DNA of 16,250 nucleotides from Halobacteriales archaeon SW_9_67_24 (GTDB lineage: Archaea > Halobacteriota > Halobacteria > Halobacteriales > Halococcaceae): positions 1 to 16,250 of the forward strand of contig PXSV01000085.1 of assembly GCA_003022685.1 (NCBI GenBank), given 5' to 3'. A model generated the notes under the pieces. That model did not search any database. It saw nothing but the letters and a program-made list of their open reading frames with translations, and was not told the DNA's origin. Both the position numbers and the translations under genes were made by a program. Positions 5,252 to 11,350 of the stretch are shown here, in pieces. Every line of letters begins with the position of its first letter. Position 1 is the first letter of the stretch.

Positions 5252-6241
5252 GTGTCGCTTGCGATTTCGACGACGGATCTCGAGAAAAGCTACGGCGACG
5301 TCCAGGCGCTCGACGGCCTCTCGCTGTCGGTCGAACGGGGCGAGTTCTTCGGCCTTCTCGGGCCGAACGGCGCGGGCAAGACCACGTTCATCAACGTCCT
5401 CGTCGGCCTCGTCCGGAAGTCCGGCGGTGAGGCCAGCGTGTTCGGCCACGACGTCGAGGACGAGTACCGCGAGGCCCGCGACCGAATCGGGCTCGCGCCC
5501 CAGGAGTTCAACGTCGATCGGTTCTTCCCGATCCGCGAAGTCCTGATGCACAAGGCGGGCTATCACGACATCTCGACGACGGAGGCGCGCGAGCGCGCCG
5601 ACGAGGCGCTCCACACGGTCGGGATCTACGACAAGCGCGAGACCCGCTTCGACTGGCTCTCCGGCGGGATGAAACGCCGGTTCATGCTCGCTCGCGCGCT
5701 GGTGTCGGACCCCGACCTCCTGATCCTCGACGAGCCCACCGCCGGGGTCGACGTCGAACTCCGCCGGGATCTCTGGGAGATCATCACCGAACTCAACGAC
5801 GACGGCACGACGATCCTCCTCACCACCCACTACATCGAGGAGGCCGAACGCCTCTGTGACGAGGTCGCCATCATGGACTCCGGCCGGAAGGTCACGGTCG
5901 CAAGCCCCGACGAGCTGATGGCACGGGGCAACGATACCATCAGGCTCCAGCTCCGCGAACCGCCCGCACGAGTCCCCGCAATCGACAACGAACGGGTCGA
6001 AAGCGTCGACCTCGACGACGATCACCTCGTCGCCACGGCCTCCCAGGGCGGCGAGGTCGCGCCGGACCTCATCCGCCAGCTCGACCGCCACGGCCACACC
6101 GTGGTCGACATCGACATCTCCCGGACCTCGCTCGAAGAGGTGTTCGTCGAACTGACCAGGCGCGACGAGGGGGATGAGAGTAACGAAACCGACGGGACCG
6201 ATCGGGCCGACGAAACGGAATCACCGGGGGCCTCGATATGA
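5252..6241 (+). CDS. ABC-2 type transporter, ATP-binding protein (DrrA/NodI/CcmA-like)
   Basis: A 329-residue ATPase that would power export by the permease encoded next. What is seen: Walker A GPNGAGKT (37-44), Q-loop Gln84, ABC signature LSGGM (136-140), Walker B LLILDE (156-161), D-loop AGVD (164-167) and the switch His193. A C-terminal domain of about 100 residues is typical of the drug or multidrug subfamily, followed by an acidic tail. Start choice: the frame stays open to an ATG at 5174, but that ATG is made from the last base of MITE copy C and its duplication, and the 26 extra residues are not like the family. GTG 5252 gives the usual SLAISTTDLEKSYG start and has a TATA-like box 27 nt before it. 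The stop overlaps the permease start as ATGA. The exported substrate is unknown. Confidence 0.93.
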   Translation: MSLAISTTDLEKSYGDVQALDGLSLSVERGEFFGLLGPNGAGKTTFINVLVGLVRKSGGEASVFGHDVEDEYREARDRIGLAPQEFNVDRFFPIREVLMHKAGYHDISTTEARERADEALHTVGIYDKRETRFDWLSGGMKRRFMLARALVSDPDLLILDEPTAGVDVELRRDLWEIITELNDDGTTILLTTHYIEEAERLCDEVAIMDSGRKVTVASPDELMARGNDTIRLQLREPPARVPAIDNERVESVDLDDDHLVATASQGGEVAPDLIRQLDRHGHTVVDIDISRTSLEEVFVELTRRDEGDESNETDGTDRADETESPGASI

Positions 6242-7023
6242 GCGTCGTCTCGACCGGCCTGCGAGCCCTCGTCCACCGCGAAATCCTGCGGTTCGTTCGT
6301 CGGCCCCGGAACACGTTCCTCCCGCCGCTGATCACCAACGTGCTCTACTTTTCGGTGTTCGGCGTGATCCTCGGCGCGCGCGTCGGCTCGATCGAAGGCG
6401 TCGACTACATCCTCTACATCCTCCCTGGGCTGATCGTGCTCGGCGTGATCGCCAACGCCTTCGAGAACGCCTCCTTTTCGATCTTCCACGGCCGCTGGAA
6501 CGAGTACATTCACGAGGTCCAGACATCGCCGCTTTCGTACACCGAGATGGTCGGGGCGTACGTGAGCGCGAGCGCGCTCCGCGGCGTCATCATCGGCGTG
6601 CTCATCGCGCTCGTCGGCGCGATCATGATCCCGCTGACCATCGGAACGGGCGTCGGCCTTGCGAACCCGATCTACGCGCTCGCGTTCGTGCTCGTGATCG
6701 CCGTCCTGTTCGCTGGCTTCGGCGTGATGGGTGGACTCTGGGCGCGCGACTTCGATTATCTCACCGTGTTGAACCAGTTCATCATCCGCCCGCTCGTGTT
6801 CTTCGGCGCGGTGTTCTACCCGCTCGACGCACTCCCGCCGATCTGGCGGACGGTCTCGCTCGTGAACCCGATGGTCTACATGGTCGACGGCGTTCGCTAC
6901 GGCTTCCTCGGGATTGCGTCGATCGAGCCGAACGTCTCGCTCGCGGTGCTCGCCGGCGGGGCCGCGGCGGTCGTGGCGATCGACGTCTGGCTGTTCCAGC
7001 GTGGCTACGGACTGACCGAATAA
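6238..7023 (+). CDS. ABC-2 type transporter, permease protein
   Basis: A 261-residue integral membrane protein with about six helices, for example FLPPLITNVLYFSVFGVIL, YILYILPGLIVLGVIANAF, GVIIGVLIALVGAIMIPL, ALAFVLVIAVLFAGFGVMG and a C-terminal VLAGGAAAVVAIDVWLF. The segment FFGAVFYPLDALPPIWR followed by NPMVYMVDGVRYGFLG is the hallmark of the ABC-2 permease family. Its start codon overlaps the stop of the ATPase gene (ATGA), so the two are translationally coupled and form an exporter of two ATPases and two permeases. Related pairs export drugs, polysaccharides or lipids; nothing here decides which. Confidence 0.92.
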   Translation: MSVVSTGLRALVHREILRFVRRPRNTFLPPLITNVLYFSVFGVILGARVGSIEGVDYILYILPGLIVLGVIANAFENASFSIFHGRWNEYIHEVQTSPLSYTEMVGAYVSASALRGVIIGVLIALVGAIMIPLTIGTGVGLANPIYALAFVLVIAVLFAGFGVMGGLWARDFDYLTVLNQFIIRPLVFFGAVFYPLDALPPIWRTVSLVNPMVYMVDGVRYGFLGIASIEPNVSLAVLAGGAAAVVAIDVWLFQRGYGLTE

Positions 7024-7118
7024 ACCACGCCGTCTCCTCCACTGTCCCTGCCGCCGGACGTCCACCACCGCTGGCCCGTGTCCCGCACGTTTTTGCGCGT
7101 TCGCCCGGTGGCCGGCGC

Positions 7119-8165
7119 ATGAACGCGACCCTCGAACGCGCCATCAGGGTGGGGCGGGCGATCGTTCACGAACTCCGACTCGAGAAGGTGACGTTCATGG
7201 CGGGCAGCATCGCCTACCACGCGTTCGTCTCGTTGCTCCCCTTTCTCCTGCTCGTGATCGCGGTCCTCTCCGCGGTCGGTAACCCGCCCGAGGAAGCGAT
7301 CGTCTCGCTCGCCGGCGCGGTGCTCACGGAGACCGCGGGCGACGCCCTGGTGCGCGAACTCGACGCCGCCGGCGCATCGACCGGCGTCTCGGCCTTCGGG
7401 GGCATCGTTTTACTCTGGGGCACGCTCCGCATCTTTCGGGGGCTCGACACCGCCTTCTCGGCGATCTACGAGACCGAGGCGCACAACACCATCGCGGATC
7501 AGTTCGCCGACGCGATCGTGGTCTTTCTCACCGTCGGCCTCGCGATCGCGGTGACGTGGGGGATCGATTCGGTGCTCGCCGTCGAGGGGTCCGGTCTCGG
7601 CGCGTGGTTGTTCGGCCGTCTCGTGCTCGTCTGTGGGCTGGGACTCGTGCTCCTCCCGCTGTACTACGTCTTTCCCGACGCCGACGTCTCGATCCGCGAG
7701 GTGCTCCCGGGGGTGGCGATCGCCGCCGTGGGACTCGTCGTCTTCGTCTCGGTGTTCCAGTTCTACGCCGCGCTCAGAACCGGCGAGGATAGCAGCGTCA
7801 TCGTCGGGATCCTCGTGCTCCTCACGTGGCTCTACGTCAGTGGTCTCATCGTCCTCGTCGGGGCGGCCGTGAACGCCGTCCTCTCGAATCGGAGCCACGA
7901 CGTCGATATCGACCCCGTGATCGGCACCCACACCACCGACAGCACGCATGCCGCGGACCGCGACCGTCTCGCCGCGGATCTCCAAAGTATGGCGGCGAGC
8001 GCCGAGCAAAGCGATGAACTGCGGATCGTGGCCGGGGAAACGGACGTGCGCCTCGCGTCACCGCGCCGTGCAACGGCCGAAACGGACGACTCGACGCTCG
8101 GAACCGACGACGAGACGCTCACGCTGGAGTTCGAGTGGCCGCCACGCGAGACGACCGAACAGTGA
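7119..8165 (+). CDS. YihY/BrkB-family membrane protein
   Basis: A 348-residue membrane protein of the YihY/BrkB (formerly 'ribonuclease BN') family, whose molecular role is unsettled. What is seen: an N-terminal amphipathic part leading into FMAGSIAYHAFVSLLPFLLL (about residues 26-45), the classic 'A-x-x-x-A-Y-x-x-x-x-S-L-x-P' entry of the family; then further helices (GGIVLLWGTLRIF, AIVVFLTVGLAIAVTWGI, LVLVCGLGLVLLPLYYVF, VAIAAVGLVVFVSVFQFY, IVGILVLLTWLYVSGLIVL). About six helices in all, ending in GAAVNAVL. The last 75 or so residues are a soluble acidic tail. ATG 7119 is used because the family N-terminus begins there and a T-run (7090-7094) lies about 26 nt upstream; the same frame is open much further upstream but only as an overlap of the permease gene. 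Confidence 0.9.
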   Translation: MNATLERAIRVGRAIVHELRLEKVTFMAGSIAYHAFVSLLPFLLLVIAVLSAVGNPPEEAIVSLAGAVLTETAGDALVRELDAAGASTGVSAFGGIVLLWGTLRIFRGLDTAFSAIYETEAHNTIADQFADAIVVFLTVGLAIAVTWGIDSVLAVEGSGLGAWLFGRLVLVCGLGLVLLPLYYVFPDADVSIREVLPGVAIAAVGLVVFVSVFQFYAALRTGEDSSVIVGILVLLTWLYVSGLIVLVGAAVNAVLSNRSHDVDIDPVIGTHTTDSTHAADRDRLAADLQSMAASAEQSDELRIVAGETDVRLASPRRATAETDDSTLGTDDETLTLEFEWPPRETTEQ

Positions 8166-8183
8166 TCGCCCCCAGAAGTGGAC

Positions 8184-8284
8184 TGCACCAGCCGAGAATC
8201 GAACTCGGATCATGGGCTGTCTTCACACGAACGGGGACCGTCCGCGTATGGAAGGCCCAGGTCTTGCCATTAGACCACTGGTGC
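8184..8284 (-). tRNA. tRNA-Gly(UCC) with a 30-nt intron
   Basis: Reading the minus strand from 8284: acceptor GCACCAG pairs with CTGGTGC, and the discriminator is A. The D arm is GTC, TAATGGCAA, GAC. The anticodon stem is TGGGC with GCCCA, and the T arm CCGAG, TTCGATT, CTCGG. Without the intron the RNA is 71 nt with loop CTTCCAA and anticodon TCC (8252-8250), reading GGA. The intron lies between positions 37 and 38 in a bulge-helix-bulge: central helix CTTC with GAAG, bulges CAT and ACA. No CCA is encoded. The gene lies 41 bp downstream of the methyltransferase gene on the same strand. Confidence 0.93.
8219..8248 (-). other. tRNA-Gly intron, bulge-helix-bulge type
   Basis: Thirty nucleotides beginning TACGCGGACGG and ending GTGTGAAGAC on the minus strand. 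ACGCGGACGG folds back on CCGTTCGTGT as a 10-bp helix with two G-U pairs and a 3-nt loop. Splicing at CA^T and AC^A, in the two 3-nt bulges, gives a standard 7-nt anticodon loop. This is the canonical substrate of archaeal tRNA endonuclease. Confidence 0.85.
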
Positions 8285-8325
8285 GCACTCGGTCTTCTTG
8301 CGGCGTCGACTAAGGCCCTTTCCCT

Positions 8326-8979
8326 TTAGCCGCACACGACGGCATAGCAGTTCCCCGCCTCCTCGAACGTCCGCTCGACTCCCAGCGCGCTCGCGCGCAC
8401 GTCCCGTTCGAACTCCGCAGGATCGTAGATGTGGTAGTACCGGGGGACGGTCTCGCCGTCAGGCAGCGTCCAGTCGACGGTCGTGTCGAACCCCGCCTCC
8501 CTGTCGAAGTTCTCGTGGGTCGTGCCCCACGCGCTCACGAGGGCACGGCCGCCCGGCGCGAGCACGCGCGCGAGCTCGTCGAGGCTCCCAGTGCGTGCGG
8601 CGCGGCTCGGCAGGTGATGGATCGTGGCGATGTACACCCCGAGCGCAACGCTGTCGGCGGCGAGCGGGAGGCGGGTCGCATCGGCCTGCCAGAGCGCGAT
8701 CCCGGGACCGTCGTCCTGAATCCGTTCACGCGCGGTGTCGAGCACCGTCCGGCTCGCGTCGATGCCGACGACTCGGTCGGTGCGGTCGGCGAGCAGCGCC
8801 GCGTGGCGGGCATTGCCACAACCGAGGTCGAGCCCCCACGCGTCGGTCGTTGGGGTCGCGCGCTCGACGAAGCGCTCGACCGCCGGCCACGGGTGCGCGC
8901 GCGTCGTCGCGAAGTGGCTCCCGATCCGATCGTAGGTTTTTCGCACGCCACGACGCGTGAGGGGCGATTCCTCGTCCAT
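8326..8979 (-). CDS. class I SAM-dependent methyltransferase, Trm9/ALKBH8-like
   Basis: A 217-residue Rossmann-fold methyltransferase. What is seen: YDRIGSHFATTRAHPWP (16-32), the conserved N-terminal helix of the Trm9/ALKBH8 group; motif I DLGCGNARH (51-59) for S-adenosylmethionine; the acidic end of strand 2, GIDAS (72-76); AD (99-100); and IATIHHLPSRAAR (118-129) followed by ELARVLAPGGRALVSAWG, again in the Trm9 pattern. Eukaryotic Trm9 completes mcm5U at the wobble position of tRNA-Arg(UCU), tRNA-Glu and tRNA-Gly(UCC), and mcm5-type uridines are known in haloarchaeal tRNA. The C-terminal HIYDPAEFERDV also resembles the family. Activity on tRNA is inferred; a small-molecule methyltransferase is the alternative. 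The gene lies directly upstream of the tRNA-Gly(UCC) gene and reads the same way. Confidence 0.82.
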   Translation of the reverse strand: MDEESPLTRRGVRKTYDRIGSHFATTRAHPWPAVERFVERATPTTDAWGLDLGCGNARHAALLADRTDRVVGIDASRTVLDTARERIQDDGPGIALWQADATRLPLAADSVALGVYIATIHHLPSRAARTGSLDELARVLAPGGRALVSAWGTTHENFDREAGFDTTVDWTLPDGETVPRYYHIYDPAEFERDVRASALGVERTFEEAGNCYAVVCG

Positions 8980-9119
8980 CGAGTGAGTCGCGTTGGGTCC
9001 CCGTCCTCCTCAACCGTTCGGCTCGACGGTCCGCTGTCGACGACCCGAACGGTTTGCCGCCGAACCGGAACACCGGCGTTACGTTCATGACGCCGGGCGT
9101 CGTAGGCGGACCACACCGA

Positions 9120-9575
9120 ATGAGGCGCGAGTACTTCGACCTCCACGTCAGCAACACCGACTGGGTGGCGGTGGACGGCCAGCCCGCAAAACCCACCGTC
9201 ACCATCGACTTCGACGGCCCGAGCGAGGTGCTCGAAGAGCGACTCGCGGGGGCCGACGACGGCCTCGTCGCCGCCGACGAAACCGACGTCAACTACCGCC
9301 TCCACGCCGACGGCGACGGCGTGCTCTCCGTTACCAATCGGATCACCGGCGACTTCGTGCTCGAATGCAACGCCGACTCGGACGGCGTGCTCGGGTTCAT
9401 CCGCGCGGCGCGCGCCTACGGCGAGGCGACCGACGGGGAGGGCCGGTATCGCATCGTCGTCCGCTTCGAGGGCCGGGACGTGCTCGCCCAGGACAAATCG
9501 ACCTTTCTCGTCTACAATAGCGAGGGCAACCTCGTGCGCCAGCACAGCCTGATCCCCGGCGGCGTCGAACTCTGA
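9120..9575 (+). CDS. conserved haloarchaeal protein of unknown function (DUF5793-like)
   Basis: A 151-residue acidic, soluble protein that I do not recognise as any enzyme. It begins MRREYFDLHVSNTDWV, alternates predicted strands (PTVTIDFDG, VNYRLHADGDGVLSVTN, DFVLECNAD, RYRIVVRFEG, STFLVYNSEGNLVRQHSLI), and has one clear helix (LGFIRAARAYGEA). It looks like a beta-rich cytoplasmic domain. The family label is from memory of haloarchaeal proteins with the same 'RREYF-x-L-x-V-S-N' start and is tentative. I chose ATG 9120 because the conserved part begins there; in-frame starts at 9054 (TTG) and 9087 (ATG) would add residues of no clear character. It is divergent from the methyltransferase and lies 51 bp before the phosphomutase gene. 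Confidence 0.75.
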   Translation: MRREYFDLHVSNTDWVAVDGQPAKPTVTIDFDGPSEVLEERLAGADDGLVAADETDVNYRLHADGDGVLSVTNRITGDFVLECNADSDGVLGFIRAARAYGEATDGEGRYRIVVRFEGRDVLAQDKSTFLVYNSEGNLVRQHSLIPGGVEL

Positions 9576-9598
9576 GGCTCGCCCGGAAACCGCCCGCC

Positions 9599-9606
9599 CT
9601 AAATAC
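9599..9606 (+). promoter_or_regulatory. TATA-like box of the phosphomutase gene
   Basis: CTAAATAC, the only A/T-rich run in the 51-bp gap, has its centre about 24 nt before ATG 9627. This fits a leaderless transcript and shows that the gene has its own promoter rather than depending only on the gene before it. Confidence 0.55.
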
Positions 9607-9626
9607 TGCCCGTTCGACCCCCGATC

Positions 9627-11021
9627 ATGACGCTCTTCGGGACCGCCGGCATCCGCGGTGACGTCCGTGAGCGCCTCACGCCCGCCCTCGCGCTCGCGGT
9701 CGGCCGCGCCGCCGGGGCCGACGCCGCCGATCGCGATTCGACCCCCGAGTTCGTGATCGCGCGCGACGGCCGCGAGACCGGTCCTGGACTCTGCGCGGCG
9801 CTCGAAGCCGGCCTCGAAAGCGCGGGCGCGGCGGTCCGGCGTGCCGGCGTGCTCCCGACCCCGGCGCTCGCCTTCGCCTCGCGCGGCCGTCGCGGCGTGA
9901 TGGTCACTGCAAGCCACAACCCGCCGACCGACAACGGCCTGAAACTGTTCGCCGACGGCGAGGAGTACGGCGACGACGCCGAAGCCAGGATCGAGAGCCG
10001 CGTCGCGGAGCCCGACTCGCCGGCGGCATGGGACGAGTGGGGCAGCGCGAAGCGGATCGACCCCCTCCCAGCGTACCACGATCGGATCGCCGACTACGCC
10101 ACGGGCCACGGGTCGGCGCTCGACGGAATCGAGTTCGTCGTCGACTGCGGCAACGGGATGGCGGGCCGCGCGACCCCCCAGGTGCTCGGCGCGCTCGGGG
10201 CCGAAGTCACTGGATTGAACGCGAACGTCGACGGCCACTTCCCCGCCCGCGGGAGCAAACCAACACCCGAGACACTCGGTGACCTCCAGGCGTTTCTCGC
10301 CGACGACGAGGGGTCCGGAAGCGGCGACGAAACCGACGATCCGACCATCGGGATCGCTCACGACGGCGACGCCGACCGGGTGGTGTTCCTCGATAGTGCT
10401 GGCGAGATCGTCCACGAGGACACCGTCGTAGCGATCCTCGCCGAGCACTACACCCGCGCGAGCGACGCCGACGACCCGGTAGTGGTGACGACGCCGAACG
10501 CCTCCTCGCGGATCGACGAGCGGGTCGCGGCGGCGGGCGGCCGGGTCGAGCGCGTCCGACTCGGGGCGCTCCACGTCGGGATCGCGGCGGTCGAGGAGGC
10601 GGGCGACGCCAATACTACTGTGGTTTTCGCCGCCGAGCCGTGGAAACACATCCACACCGCCCTCGGGCCGTGGATCGACGGCGTGGCGAGCGCGGCGGTG
10701 TTCTCGCGCCTGGTCGCCGAGCAGGGACTCGCCGCGCTCCGCGAGCCGATCGCCGAGCGCCCCTACTGGAAGGCGAGCGTCGACTGCCCCGACGACCGGA
10801 AAGCGACAGTGATGGAGCGACTGGCGACGACGCTCCCCGAGGCATTCCCGGACGCCGACGTCGACACCGAACACGGCGTCCGGCTCGCTCTCGACGAGGG
10901 CTGGGTGCTCGTCAGGCCGAGCGGCACCGAGCCCAAAGTCCGGGTGTATGCGGAAAGCGAGCAAGTCGAGGAGCTCCGCGAGCGGGCGGTCGCGGCAGTC
11001 GAGACGGCCGTCGATTCGTGA
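9627..11021 (+). CDS. phosphoglucomutase/phosphomannomutase (archaeal GlmM-type alpha-D-phosphohexomutase)
   Basis: A 464-residue alpha-D-phosphohexomutase moving phosphate between C1 and C6 of a hexose or glucosamine phosphate, feeding nucleotide-sugar synthesis for S-layer glycoproteins and glycolipids. What is seen: N-terminal LFGTAGIRG; the active-site phosphoserine loop VTASHNPPTDNGLK with Ser96; the metal loop DGDADR (246-251); and the C-terminal phosphate-binding loop RPSGTEPK (430-437). The sugar-specificity loop, usually GE-x-S-G-H, is replaced by AAEPWKH (335-341), which keeps the Glu but not the Ser-Gly. Length and domain order are complete. Which hexose it prefers cannot be decided. 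The minus-strand remnant at 11022-11306 converges on its 3' end. Confidence 0.9.
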   Translation: MTLFGTAGIRGDVRERLTPALALAVGRAAGADAADRDSTPEFVIARDGRETGPGLCAALEAGLESAGAAVRRAGVLPTPALAFASRGRRGVMVTASHNPPTDNGLKLFADGEEYGDDAEARIESRVAEPDSPAAWDEWGSAKRIDPLPAYHDRIADYATGHGSALDGIEFVVDCGNGMAGRATPQVLGALGAEVTGLNANVDGHFPARGSKPTPETLGDLQAFLADDEGSGSGDETDDPTIGIAHDGDADRVVFLDSAGEIVHEDTVVAILAEHYTRASDADDPVVVTTPNASSRIDERVAAAGGRVERVRLGALHVGIAAVEEAGDANTTVVFAAEPWKHIHTALGPWIDGVASAAVFSRLVAEQGLAALREPIAERPYWKASVDCPDDRKATVMERLATTLPEAFPDADVDTEHGVRLALDEGWVLVRPSGTEPKVRVYAESEQVEELRERAVAAVETAVDS

Positions 11022-11306
11022 CAACCCATCGATCGAGACGCCACCCCGGGAGAGCCCCTCCGTCGTCGATCGGATGGCATCACTCCTCACGGCGACGATC
11101 GCCAACGCGTTCTCGTTGGTCCCGTCGTCTGCCGCACCGATCTTTCCGGATCGCGCCTCGGCGGTCGGTGAGACCCTCCTCAGCACCTCTCCGTACTCGA
11201 TGGCGGTGGTGATGAGGGGATCGTCCGTCCCGTCGGTCCGGGGCCGGTCGGCCGGTGGAGAGCCATCGCCGCCCGCGGCAACTCGTTCGGCCGCGCGAAA
11301 ACGCAC
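11022..11306 (-). pseudogene. minus-strand coding remnant of unknown family
   Basis: This gap has no gene on the plus strand, but the minus strand reads like real haloarchaeal coding sequence from about 11225 to 11030: DDPLITTAIEYGEVLRRVSP, EARSGKIGAADDGTNENALA, IVAVRSDAIRSTTEGLSRGG. Codons are the favoured GAC, GAG, ATC, GTC and ACC, and the composition is balanced rather than Arg-rich. A GTG at 11306 could start it. No stop codon appears before it runs into the antisense of the phosphomutase gene, where the translation loses its coding character. This suggests a gene whose 3' part was lost. I do not recognise the family. An intact gene overlapping the phosphomutase 3' end is unlikely because the frame stays open for hundreds of codons. 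Confidence 0.4.
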
Positions 11307-11322
11307 CCAACGACCAGTAGAC

Positions 11323-11343
11323 TTATTCAGCTACGATATAGCT
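11323..11343 (+). promoter_or_regulatory. promoter of the nucleoside transporter operon with overlapping inverted repeat
   Basis: TTATTCA at 11323-11329 lies about 25 nt before ATG 11351 and serves as the TATA-like box. Directly after it, AGCTA (11329-11333) and TAGCT (11339-11343) form an inverted repeat around CGATA, covering the region between the TATA box and the transcription start. A regulator bound there would block polymerase, so this is a candidate operator. The regulator is not known. Confidence 0.5.
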
Positions 11344-11350
11344 TAGCGGT

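Noticed and set aside
4526..6097. A 523-codon minus-strand frame, and similar long frames at 13796-15484 and 12537-13916
   Set aside because: They mirror clear ABC transporter and MFS genes on the plus strand, have no family motifs of their own, and their composition is that of antisense G+C-rich DNA.
6174..7118. A longer version of the YihY-family protein beginning at 6174
   Set aside because: The added part is Arg/Pro-rich, lies over the ABC-2 permease in another frame, and the family's conserved N-terminus begins at ATG 7119.
8535..11306. A 923-codon open frame on the minus strand
   Set aside because: It is the antisense of the phosphomutase, DUF5793-like and methyltransferase genes. It joins unrelated stretches, is open only because of high G+C, and has the Val/Arg/Asp-rich look of antisense translation. 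Only its first 90 or so codons, outside those genes, read as coding.
11022..11350. A plus-strand gene (frame open 10948-11346)
   Set aside because: Its translation is Ser/Arg-rich, it overlaps the phosphomutase end, and the opposite strand shows much better codon use.
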